Positions 1 to 6,598 of a DNA stretch of 7,462 bases are shown here, piece by piece. Where the stretch lies: positions 1-7,462 of the forward strand of contig JAJFJI010000314.1 in NCBI GenBank assembly GCA_021774205.1, written 5' to 3'. This stretch comes from Nitrosomonas sp. (lineage in GTDB: Bacteria; Pseudomonadota; Gammaproteobacteria; Burkholderiales; Nitrosomonadaceae). The position numbers were made by a program, and so were the translations under genes. Each line of letters starts with the position of its first letter. Within the stretch, counting starts at the first letter, position 1. A model generated the notes under the pieces. It saw only the letters and a list, made by a program, of their open reading frames with translations, ran no database searches and was not told where the DNA came from.

Positions 1-219
1 TTACTAACACCGGCCATTTCAAGAAAAGATAACCTTTTTATCGTGGTACTCGCAGAGACTGCGCTCGGTCCCGCGGAAAGTTGTATTGCCATGATTGATC
101 CATTCGAATCAACTTTCGCGCTTGACGTTTCCGGACTCCCCGCCGGCACATACACGGTACGAATTAATGGGGAAGTGGATGAAACATTTACCCTCGACGC
201 CGACATTCCTCCAAGTTAA
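1..219 (+). CDS. C-terminal end of an unrecognised, probably beta-rich protein (5' truncated by the window)
   Basis: Frame 1 is open from the first base to a TAA at 217-219, giving the last 72 residues of a protein that starts outside the window. The segment is rich in alternating hydrophobic and polar residues and contains DVSGLPAGTYTVRING followed by a TFTLD strand. That Gly-Leu-Pro-Ala-Gly-Thr-Tyr turn is common in secreted or periplasmic beta-sandwich domains, so an exported all-beta domain is plausible. I cannot name a family. There is one Cys, and no membrane segment or catalytic motif is visible. The next ORF on this strand begins about 100 bp downstream with its own ribosome binding site. 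Confidence 0.6.
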   Translation, partial: LLTPAISRKDNLFIVVLAETALGPAESCIAMIDPFESTFALDVSGLPAGTYTVRINGEVDETFTLDADIPPS

Positions 220-276
220 ATAATAGCCGCTACGATAGGCTGGTGAAAGAATTATAGCAATTGCATTCTTCCGCAG

Positions 277-283
277 TATAAAT
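277..283 (+). promoter_or_regulatory. possible -10 box upstream of the small ORF
   Basis: TATAAAT lies in the non-coding gap after the first gene, about 28 bases before the AGGAG of the small ORF at 322. That is a reasonable distance for a transcription start near 289. No good TTGACA-like hexamer sits 16-18 bp upstream, so support comes from the -10 only. The 8-bp palindrome GCAATTGC lies just upstream at 257-264. Confidence 0.2.
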
Positions 284-321
284 AGGCAGGCAAACTACTG
301 ACTAAAAATCAGGAGAAAATT

Positions 322-450
322 ATGATGGCGCTGGATACTGTGTTACCTGATCTGCAAATCCCCACAAAGGCTGTACTGGAAAAAGCGATGCAAGGCCACA
401 TTATTGCAAACACTGAATTAATTGGGCTCTATCAGCGTCAATCATCCTAA
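322..450 (+). CDS. 42-residue hypothetical small protein
   Basis: ATG at 322 is preceded by AGGAG at 311-315 with a 6-base spacer, one of the best ribosome binding sites in the window. The frame runs 42 codons to a TAA at 448-450. The product begins MMALDTVLPDLQIPTKAVLE, is mixed polar and hydrophobic, and has no Cys, signal peptide or transmembrane segment. The stretch from about residue 14 could form one amphipathic helix. I recognise no family. It sits between an exported-protein gene and a deoxyribosyltransferase-like gene on the same strand, with 80 bp to the latter, so co-transcription is possible. It could also be the surviving N-terminal stub of a decayed gene: translation past the stop gives only eight further codons before the next stop. 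Confidence 0.45.
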   Translation: MMALDTVLPDLQIPTKAVLEKAMQGHIIANTELIGLYQRQSS

Positions 451-494
451 GAAGCACAGTTAGATAGCGCCTGTTAAACCTAAACTTAGCCAAA

Positions 495-530
495 TGTGAG
501 CATTTTTATGCTCAGTAAGGTTTGCTCATA
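495..530 (+). promoter_or_regulatory. hairpin pair overlapping the translation start region of the deoxyribosyltransferase-like gene
   Basis: TGAGCAT (497-503) and ATGCTCA (508-514) form a perfect 7-bp stem with a TTTT loop, ending just before the SD-like TAAGG (516-520). A second TGCTCA at 523-528 can pair with the same left arm; G496-T529 and T495-A530 extend this to 8 bp with one wobble, reaching the base before the ATG at 531. The two pairings exclude each other. No T-run follows, so it does not look like an intrinsic terminator. A role in translation control is inference. Confidence 0.35.
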
Positions 531-992
531 ATGACTATAAAAATTTATTTTGCAGCACCACTTTTTACACAAGCAGAGCGAATCTGGAATCAAAGCTTAG
601 CTAATACTATTGTCGAGCAAGACCCGAAAATTGAAATTTTCCTTCCGCAAATAGAATCAGAAAAGGCTTATATCAATGGCGGCTTTGATTTTGCCAAAGT
701 GCAGCAGATTTGCCTCAATGGAATTGATACAAGTGATGTGTTAGTAGCGATACTGGACGGACCAGACAGTGATTCGGGAACCTGCTTTGAATGCGGTTAT
801 GCTTTTTCAAAAGGCAAGAAGCTAATTGGCATTCGAACTGATTTACGCGCTGGAGAAGACCAAGGTTTAAACGCAATGCTCAATCAAAGTTGTACCGAGG
901 TGATTCGTTATGCGGCATCTAATGACAGAGAGAACCAACTCGTAGAATTGAGTTGCTTAATAGTCGCATCAGTTAAGCGTGTATACCGTTAG
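531..992 (+). CDS. nucleoside 2-deoxyribosyltransferase-family protein
   Basis: The product is 153 residues, the usual size for this Rossmann-like family, which cleaves the N-glycosidic bond of (deoxy)nucleosides or their monophosphates and transfers the sugar to another base or to water. Visible signatures are the N-terminal strand KIYFAAPLF with Tyr6, then IDTSDVLVAILDGPDSDSGT (residues 65-84) with Asp69 and Asp79, and FECGYA with Glu87 as the expected nucleophile. The KKLIGIRTD strand (residues 96-104) completes the core. It is probably cytosolic, as no signal peptide is seen. I chose ATG 531 over an in-frame TTG at 522 because TAAGG at 516-520 gives a 10-base spacer to the ATG and is too close to the TTG. 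The gene converges on the lipoprotein gene with a 9-bp gap. Whether it transfers bases or hydrolyses deoxynucleoside monophosphates cannot be decided from sequence. Confidence 0.85.
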   Translation: MTIKIYFAAPLFTQAERIWNQSLANTIVEQDPKIEIFLPQIESEKAYINGGFDFAKVQQICLNGIDTSDVLVAILDGPDSDSGTCFECGYAFSKGKKLIGIRTDLRAGEDQGLNAMLNQSCTEVIRYAASNDRENQLVELSCLIVASVKRVYR

Positions 993-1001
993 TTTATTTC
1001 T

Positions 1002-1415
1002 TTATTTCAATGTTATAACATTCACCTCATCAAGATGGTCATTTTCATCATAACTGACATGAAAAGCCATTTCATTTCCGTTAAAATATATTTCCGTAGG
1101 TGTGCCAACAATCTCCCACAATCCTAGTGTAAAGACGTCCGCTGCACTATGAAAAATAACGCGTCCCGTCTTTGCTAACTTGCTATACCCCTGGATAAAC
1201 GTAAATATTTCTACCTTCTTCCCGTCTGTTTCTTCACTAATTAACGGTTGCCCAAATTCAGCCAACAGCACTTCTCTGGATGTTCCGGTTTTAAATAATT
1301 CAATATTTTTTGCAGCAGGCTGTTCCGCTGCCATAAATACAGAGCACCCGGATATAGGAACAATAAATATTGTAAGTAATACTGCAAAAACCAAATATCG
1401 CTTCACGGTGTCCAT
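1002..1415 (-). CDS. small outer-membrane lipoprotein of unknown function
   Basis: The product is 137 residues starting with the basic stretch MDTVKR, a hydrophobic run, and a clean lipobox ISGC with Cys24 as the lipidated residue. Ser follows the Cys, so outer-membrane sorting by the Lol rule is expected. The mature part contains LFKTGTSREVLLAEFGQP (about residues 41-58), the kind of segment seen in small SmpA/OmlA-like lipoproteins, and a distinctive ADVFTLGLWEIVGTPTE stretch (about 91-107). I recall that pattern from uncharacterised proteobacterial lipoproteins with no known role. The start at 1415 is supported by GGAG (1422-1425) with a 6-base spacer and by placing the signal peptide at the N-terminus. 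A longer frame to 1460 has no ribosome binding site. It is divergent from the 5'-nucleotidase gene and shares the 1416-1538 intergenic region with it. Confidence 0.8.
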   Translation of the reverse strand: MDTVKRYLVFAVLLTIFIVPISGCSVFMAAEQPAAKNIELFKTGTSREVLLAEFGQPLISEETDGKKVEIFTFIQGYSKLAKTGRVIFHSAADVFTLGLWEIVGTPTEIYFNGNEMAFHVSYDENDHLDEVNVITLK

Positions 1416-1527
1416 GAATTGCTCCAATGCTTTACCCTCAGAATTAGTAACATAATACATGAGCTAACATTAACCTATCCTGAACAAACACATGCCACAC
1501 TAGATCCGAAATAAAACCTTATACCAC

Positions 1528-1533
1528 AGGAAG
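1528..1533 (+). promoter_or_regulatory. ribosome binding site supporting a GTG start
   Basis: AGGAAG lies 5 bases before the GTG at 1539. This decides the unusual start codon, because the lipoprotein signal peptide begins immediately after it. Confidence 0.6.
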
Positions 1534-1538
1534 TTATC

Positions 1539-3038
1539 GTGAAAAAAATACTGGCCCTACTGCTATCCGTCACCATTATTTTTACGTTTATCGCATGTAC
1601 AACAACGCCTTCCACACTTGTTGAAGACAATAGGATCCATGTAACCATTCTTCATTTTAATGATATTTATGAAATCACGCCGGTCAGCGGCGGCAAAGAG
1701 GGTGGTATTGCGCGGGTAGCAACGTTACGTAACCAGCTATTGGCACGCAACCCCAACACCATTACCACGCTGGGCGGGGATCTCTTCAGCCCTTCAGCTA
1801 TTGGCACTGCACAGTATGATGGCGATCAACTGGCCGGGCGGCAGATGGTTGATGTGTTAAATCACTTTGGACTTGATTACGCTACGTTTGGCAACCACGA
1901 ATTTGACCTTAAAGAAAGTCAATTCCGGCAACGCATGAAAGAGGTAAAATTTACCTGGGTCTCCAGCAATGTATTTAGTGAAGACGGCAAACCTTATGAT
2001 GGCGTAAAACAGAATATTGTCATTCCAGTTACCGATCAGAAGCATAAAAAAACATTCAGAATTGGCTTGTTTGGTTTAACCCTTGCGGCGAATAAACCCG
2101 ATTACGTTCTTTACACAGACCCACTGATTACTGCCGGCAAACAGGTTGAGCAGCTTGCCGGTCAAGCAGATTTTATTATTGCACTTACTCATCAGGCTAT
2201 TGATGATGATGTGACCCTACTGCAAACATACCCACAAATCGGATTGCTGCTAGGTGGCCATGATCATATTAATTTCCAGCGCTGGCGTGGTAACTTTACA
2301 CCGCTGCTCAAGGGAGATGCCAATGTGCGCTCAGTTTATGTTATTGACCTATATTTTGATCCGACTACAGGAAAAACCGAAATCAAACCCAGATTTGTGC
2401 CAATCAATAACAACCTAGCTGAAAATACCGCAGTGAAAACAGTGGTCGACAAATGGGTAAACATCGCTTTTGACGCTTTCCGTAAACAAGGCTTCGAAGC
2501 CGAAGATGTGGTCACAACGACAACCGTGGCGCTGGATGGACTGGAATCCAATGTGCAGAGTGGCCAAACAAATCTAACAAAACTAATCGCCAAAAGTATG
2601 CTCGCCCCATACCCAAAAGCTGAGCTTTCTATCTACAATAGTGGCTTAATCCGTATAGATGACATTTTGCCACCAGGAAAAATTACTGTTTACGACATCA
2701 TTCGCGTGCTGCCCTTTGGCGGTCATGTGCAATTAGCCACGATTAAAGGCAACTTGCTGATAAAAATACTTAACCAACGAATAAAAAACCCAAATACTGG
2801 TGGCAATCAGCAATCAACCGGAACTCGGCTAAATAGTGGCATCTGGCACATTAACGATCATCCAATTAATCCAGGCAAAATTTATAAAATAGCCATCAAT
2901 AATTTTCTTGCTTCTGGAAGAGAACACGGACTGGAATATCTGAAACCGGATAACCCAGACTTTGTTATTATTAATCAGGGAAAGGCCGTTGACATCCGTC
3001 AACTGGCGATTGATGCATTAGCCAATGAGAAGCCGTAG
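1539..3038 (+). CDS. 5'-nucleotidase / bifunctional metallophosphatase lipoprotein (UshA family)
   Basis: The product is 499 residues from a GTG start. A signal peptide (about 1-19) ends at FIAC with Cys20, a slightly atypical lipobox with Phe at -3. Thr follows the Cys, so outer-membrane anchoring is expected. The N-terminal calcineurin-like phosphoesterase domain carries the dimetal motifs in order: HFNDIYE (39-45), GGD (79-81), GNHEFD (118-123), THQ (217-219) and GGHDH (239-243). The C-terminal nucleotide-binding domain (about 320-490) shows NSGLIRID (367-374), LPFGG (391-395) and ASGREHGLEYL (459-469), recognisable but divergent from the usual NGGxIR, LPFxN and TGGDG forms. The family hydrolyses nucleotides or related phosphoesters outside the cytoplasm and feeds nucleoside uptake. 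Substrate is uncertain given the changed C-terminal motifs. It converges on hpt with a 22-bp gap. Confidence 0.88.
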   Translation: MKKILALLLSVTIIFTFIACTTTPSTLVEDNRIHVTILHFNDIYEITPVSGGKEGGIARVATLRNQLLARNPNTITTLGGDLFSPSAIGTAQYDGDQLAGRQMVDVLNHFGLDYATFGNHEFDLKESQFRQRMKEVKFTWVSSNVFSEDGKPYDGVKQNIVIPVTDQKHKKTFRIGLFGLTLAANKPDYVLYTDPLITAGKQVEQLAGQADFIIALTHQAIDDDVTLLQTYPQIGLLLGGHDHINFQRWRGNFTPLLKGDANVRSVYVIDLYFDPTTGKTEIKPRFVPINNNLAENTAVKTVVDKWVNIAFDAFRKQGFEAEDVVTTTTVALDGLESNVQSGQTNLTKLIAKSMLAPYPKAELSIYNSGLIRIDDILPPGKITVYDIIRVLPFGGHVQLATIKGNLLIKILNQRIKNPNTGGNQQSTGTRLNSGIWHINDHPINPGKIYKIAINNFLASGREHGLEYLKPDNPDFVIINQGKAVDIRQLAIDALANEKP

Positions 3039-3065
3039 ACGTTGAGACTTCAGTCTTCTCTCATT
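3024..3065. terminator. possible bidirectional hairpin between convergent genes
   Basis: AATGAGAAG (3024-3032) pairs with CTT at 3055-3057 and CTCATT at 3060-3065, a 9-bp stem with a 2-base bulge. A smaller AGACT/AGTCT dyad (3045-3049 and 3052-3056) lies within and competes with it. The structure spans the stop codons of both convergent genes, which suits a shared transcription stop. There is no T-run on either strand, so it is not a canonical intrinsic terminator. Confidence 0.25.
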
Positions 3066-3627
3066 CCATACTCATGTCTTTTACTGCATAGATGGCAGGC
3101 AAGTTTCTCCAAGCACCTTTTATATCCATGCCAAAACCAAAAACATAGCGGTTCGGTAACATCAAACCAACAAAATCAGCTTGGAGCGGCTTGGACCTAC
3201 CTATGTCTTTGTCGGCAAGGACGGCGCTATAAAATGCTTTTGCGCCACAATTCATCACATATTCACGAATTGCCGCAAGTGTTATTCCTTCGTCAAGTAT
3301 GTCATCCAACACCAACACTACCCGCCCTTTCAAATTTTCTTGTGGAAACACTTTCCAGCTAATCTGTCCACCTTGTGTGGCATTCTGATAGCGAGTGACA
3401 TGCAGATAATCAAAACTCAATGGAAATTGAAGCTGCGGCAGAAGATGACCAGTAAAAACGACTGCGCCGCCCATTACACTTAAAATTAAAGGATATTGAT
3501 TGGACATCGTTTCAGAAATTTTTACAGCCATCTGATTGACCGCTTCTAAAACAGTGGCAGCAGAATATATTTGTTCAGCTGTATCGAAAAAATGTTTTGC
3601 TTCTTTGTAAGAAAGCATCCGTGTCAT
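3061..3627 (-). CDS. hpt: hypoxanthine-guanine-type phosphoribosyltransferase
   Basis: The product is 188 residues, cytosolic, and belongs to the type I phosphoribosyltransferases. It joins hypoxanthine or guanine to PRPP to give IMP or GMP in purine salvage. The PRPP-binding loop is VLVLDDILDEGITL (104-117), with the two adjacent acidic residues typical of the family. SVMGGAVVFTGHL (50-62) matches the pyrophosphate-binding segment, and YVFGFGMDIKG (161-171) followed by RNLPAI matches the C-terminal region that holds the purine ring and a metal-binding Asp. ATG at 3627 lacks a strong SD, and Met4 (ATG at 3616-3618) is an alternative start that would shorten the protein by three residues. The gene lies 28 bp downstream of ligA on the same strand with no visible terminator between, so it is probably co-transcribed. 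Base preference (hypoxanthine, guanine or xanthine) cannot be fixed from sequence. Confidence 0.88.
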   Translation of the reverse strand: MTRMLSYKEAKHFFDTAEQIYSAATVLEAVNQMAVKISETMSNQYPLILSVMGGAVVFTGHLLPQLQFPLSFDYLHVTRYQNATQGGQISWKVFPQENLKGRVVLVLDDILDEGITLAAIREYVMNCGAKAFYSAVLADKDIGRSKPLQADFVGLMLPNRYVFGFGMDIKGAWRNLPAIYAVKDMSME

Positions 3628-3655
3628 GAAATTTCAGGCATTGGATAAAAAAATG

Positions 3656-5683
3656 TTAATGAAGTAATTGTAACAAGCCAGCTTCATCGAGAAGCTTTAC
3701 CCCAAATTTAACCGCTTTATCATACTTGCTACCCGGATCAGTACCGGCTATTACATAATCAGTTTTTGACGAAACACTGCCGGTTACTTTTCCACCCAGT
3801 TTTTCAATTTTCTCTCTGGCTTCATCCCGGGTCATGTGTGGCAGTACCCCTGTCAGAACAAAAGTTTTTCCGGTTAGCGTGAGATGATTAACAGGTTCAT
3901 CTGGTTGATTTGAGTTTTCCACCCAACGTATGCCACAAAAACGCAATTGTTCAATAACTTCACGATTATGCGGCTCAGAAAAAAAATCAACAACACTCTG
4001 AGCTACAATGGGGCCAATATCCGGCACTTGCTGCAAAGTCTCAATGTCCACATCCATCAATCGATCCAAGCTATCAAAATTACGCGCCAATTCTTTTGCC
4101 GTCGTTTCACCGACATTACGAATACCCAATGCATAAATAAAACGTGCCAACGTGGTATGTTTACTTTCTTCGATCGCCGCTACAATATTGCTTGCCGATT
4201 TTTCCGCCATACGCGCCAAGCCGGAAAGTGCTGAAAGACCTAATTTGTAAAGATCCGCAGGCGTCCTAATAATTGCATTATCCACCAGTTGTGCCACCAG
4301 TTTCCCCCCCAACCCTTCAATATCCATCGCACGACGTGACGCAAAATGCATAATCGCCTGTTTTTGTTGTGCGGGACAAAAAAGACCGCCAATACAACGT
4401 ATCACCGTTTCTCCCGGCAACAGCACGGCTTTCGCACCACAAACTGGACAATGATCCGGCATAACAAACGGTTTTGCATTTGGCGGCCGTTTCTCCAGCA
4501 CTACTGACACCACTTCTGGAATCACATCACCAGCTCGCCGCACCACCACGCTATCACGAATCATAATATTCTTACGTTTGATTTCATCCGCATTATGTAA
4601 TGACGCATTGGTTACCGTTACCCCACCGACAGATACCGGCTTCAACCGCGCGACAGGGGTTAAGGCACCGGTTCTGCCAACTTGCACATCAATTTCAAGT
4701 AATTCAGTGACCGCCTCCTGAGCTGGAAACTTATGCGCAAGAGCAAAACGCGGCGCACGCGAAACAAACCCCAGTTTTTCTTGTTGCGCCAATAAATTGA
4801 CTTTATAGACCACGCCGTCTATTTCGTAGGGCAGTTGGTCACGCTGCACACCCACTTCATGATAATACTTTCGTAGTGCACCCAGACCCTTTACAACCCT
4901 ACACTCCCGCGCAACTGGAAAATGCAATGCAGCAAGGAATTCCATTATGTGACTGTGTTTATCCGTGGGGACGACATCGCCTTCACTCACACCGATACCA
5001 TACGCAAAAAAAGTAAGTCGCCGCTTTGATGTAATACCGGAATTAAGCTGACGCAATGAACCCGCCGCCGCATTACGCGGGTTGGCAAACTCCTTTTCGC
5101 CTTTCTCACGCTGCTGCTGGTTAAGTCTTACAAAATCAGCCTTTAACATCAAAACCTCACCACGTACTTCCAGCAATGCTGGGATATGATCAGCAGTCAA
5201 ATGCAATGGAATTGCTTTGATAGTACGTAAATTCAGCGTGATATCCTCACCCGTATAGCCATCACCCCGAGTAGCGCCCGTCATGAAGACGCCGTTTTCA
5301 TAACTAAGACTAACAGCCAGCCCATCAAATTTTGGCGCTACCGCATACTCAACATAATCCACACTCAGATCATCATGCATACGCCGGTCAAATGCTTCCA
5401 CGTCAGTATCTTCAAAGGCATTGCCGAGTGACAGCATTGGGGTGCGATGCGTCACTTGCGAAAATGCTTTGAGTGGCGGAGCACCTACGCGTTGTGTTGG
5501 TGAATCTGATGTGACAAGCCAAGGGAAGCGTTGTTCAATTTGTTGTAATTCATGAAAAATCCTGTCGTACTCAGTGTCAGGAATAGTAGGATTATCCAAC
5601 ACATAATAATTATAATTATGCTGTTCAATTACCTGGCGCAATTCTCTCAGTTGTTGCTGAACCGCCTCTATTTTATGATTCAT
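3656..5683 (-). CDS. ligA: NAD-dependent DNA ligase LigA
   Basis: The product is 675 residues, the normal full length. It seals nicks in duplex DNA using NAD+, releasing NMN and AMP, in replication and repair. Domain Ia holds HNYNYYVLDNPTIPDTEYD (22-40), which binds the NMN half. The adenylation domain has the nucleophile Lys118 in PKFDG, then TRGDGYTGED (138-147), EVRGEV (172-177), NPRNAAAGSLRQL (201-213), YEIDGVVYKVN (286-296) and HKFPAQE (317-323). The zinc finger cysteines are Cys412, Cys415, Cys430 and Cys436, with the expected spacing. Helix-hairpin-helix repeats follow (about 455-570), then a BRCT domain (about 602-675). The residue two before the Lys is Ala116 where Glu is expected; see findings. 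ATG 5683 has GGAAG at 5691-5695, 7 bases upstream. It is 114 bp downstream of cysQ and 28 bp before hpt. Confidence 0.97.
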   Translation of the reverse strand: MNHKIEAVQQQLRELRQVIEQHNYNYYVLDNPTIPDTEYDRIFHELQQIEQRFPWLVTSDSPTQRVGAPPLKAFSQVTHRTPMLSLGNAFEDTDVEAFDRRMHDDLSVDYVEYAVAPKFDGLAVSLSYENGVFMTGATRGDGYTGEDITLNLRTIKAIPLHLTADHIPALLEVRGEVLMLKADFVRLNQQQREKGEKEFANPRNAAAGSLRQLNSGITSKRRLTFFAYGIGVSEGDVVPTDKHSHIMEFLAALHFPVARECRVVKGLGALRKYYHEVGVQRDQLPYEIDGVVYKVNLLAQQEKLGFVSRAPRFALAHKFPAQEAVTELLEIDVQVGRTGALTPVARLKPVSVGGVTVTNASLHNADEIKRKNIMIRDSVVVRRAGDVIPEVVSVVLEKRPPNAKPFVMPDHCPVCGAKAVLLPGETVIRCIGGLFCPAQQKQAIMHFASRRAMDIEGLGGKLVAQLVDNAIIRTPADLYKLGLSALSGLARMAEKSASNIVAAIEESKHTTLARFIYALGIRNVGETTAKELARNFDSLDRLMDVDIETLQQVPDIGPIVAQSVVDFFSEPHNREVIEQLRFCGIRWVENSNQPDEPVNHLTLTGKTFVLTGVLPHMTRDEAREKIEKLGGKVTGSVSSKTDYVIAGTDPGSKYDKAVKFGVKLLDEAGLLQLLH

Positions 5684-5797
5684 GCAAGCACTTCCATCTC
5701 GCCCTTAACATTGAATTTCGTCATCAGTGATTTTTATATATTTGGACCAATTTATAACGGACATTTAGCCAGGCAACACCTTTCCAAGCTACATAAA

Positions 5798-6598
5798 TTA
5801 CCCAGGCTGTTTTTGTGTTATTGCTTGCACCAAAAAATGAGGATTCAGTAGCGAATCTTTTGTATTGTATAAAATCGGCTGCCCACTCTCAGCAATAACC
5901 ACCTCCCCTCCTGCCGCATTAACAACCGCGTGAGCTGCCGCTGTATCCCACTCGGATGTAGGTCCCAACCTTGGATAAATATCCACTTTACCTTCCGCTA
6001 CCAGACAAAGCTTAATCGAGCTTCCCATAGAAATTAACTCGTATGAACCAAGATTTGCCAGAAATGTCTTCAAACTATCGCCTGCATGCGTTCGGCTTCC
6101 AGCAACCTTCCACGGCTTACCCGTTACGTGGTGTATGACTTTTATTTTTTTTTGTTCCCCCGCCTGGATCTTGATCGCTGACCCTTCTTTTTCACCAACC
6201 CAGGTTGTATCAAGAACTGGCGCATGCACCACCCCAAGAACTGGCTCATGATTATCAATGAGCGCAATATTCACAGTAAACTCACCGTTACGTTTAATGA
6301 ACTCCTTAGTCCCATCAAGCGGATCAATCAGCCAGTAACGATGCCAAGTTTTGCGCACTTCCCACGGAATAACAGCGGACTCTTCAGAAAGGACTGGAAT
6401 ATCAGGTGTGAGCTTTTGCAGCTGCTGCGTAATTAACTTATGAGACGCAACATCAGCTTCAGTCAACGGACTATGATCACTTTTTTCTCGTTCACCAAAG
6501 TCATCTTTTTGATAAATCGCAAGGATTTCCTTACCCGCAGCGATGGCGATAGCAATGATCTTTTCAATATCTAACATTTGTTTATATAATTTTTTCAC
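5798..6598 (-). CDS. cysQ: 3'(2'),5'-bisphosphate nucleotidase CysQ
   Basis: The product is 266 residues of the inositol-monophosphatase-like, lithium-sensitive phosphatase superfamily. CysQ dephosphorylates 3'-phosphoadenosine 5'-phosphate (PAP) to AMP, clearing the by-product of sulfate assimilation and phosphopantetheine transfer. Metal-site motifs are in order: SPLTEAD (43-49), LSEES (70-74), DPLDGTKEF (92-100) with Asp92 and Asp95, and EWDTAAAHAV (216-225) with Asp218. The substrate-binding stretch GSSIKLCLVAEGKVDIYPR (192-210) is typical of CysQ rather than of general inositol phosphatases. The start is GTG at 6598 because GAGGA (6605-6609) sits 6 bases upstream; the internal Met8 has no SD. 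The start lies inside the tail of a 50-codon upstream ORF (17-nt overlap), and the leader carries a large palindrome, so translational or transcript-level control is possible but unproven. Confidence 0.94.
   Translation of the reverse strand: MKKLYKQMLDIEKIIAIAIAAGKEILAIYQKDDFGEREKSDHSPLTEADVASHKLITQQLQKLTPDIPVLSEESAVIPWEVRKTWHRYWLIDPLDGTKEFIKRNGEFTVNIALIDNHEPVLGVVHAPVLDTTWVGEKEGSAIKIQAGEQKKIKVIHHVTGKPWKVAGSRTHAGDSLKTFLANLGSYELISMGSSIKLCLVAEGKVDIYPRLGPTSEWDTAAAHAVVNAAGGEVVIAESGQPILYNTKDSLLNPHFLVQAITQKQPG

Noticed and set aside
522..530. TTG start three codons upstream for the deoxyribosyltransferase-like gene
   Set aside because: The SD-like TAAGG at 516-520 abuts the TTG but is well spaced from ATG 531, and family members begin directly at the first beta strand.
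1009..1022. Perfect 14-bp palindrome AATGTTATAACATT
   Set aside because: It lies in the last codons of the lipoprotein gene, is AT-rich with no loop or T-run, and occurs once, so chance is enough to explain it.
1180..1455. Plus-strand 91-codon frame opposite the lipoprotein gene
   Set aside because: Antisense shadow of a frame with a convincing signal peptide; low-complexity translation and no family resemblance.
1416..1460. N-terminal extension of the lipoprotein to an ATG at 1458-1460
   Set aside because: No ribosome binding site there, and the extension would bury the lipoprotein signal peptide. ATG 1415 has GGAG at 6 bases.
3042..3483. Two plus-strand frames of about 100 codons opposite hpt
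   Set aside because: They are antisense to a gene with clear phosphoribosyltransferase motifs, have no SD and no recognisable domain.
5684..5797. Separate promoter for ligA in the cysQ-ligA gap (TTGCCT with TAAATT, 16-bp spacing, minus strand)
   Set aside because: Both hexamers match the consensus poorly and the region is AT-rich, so such pairs are expected by chance.
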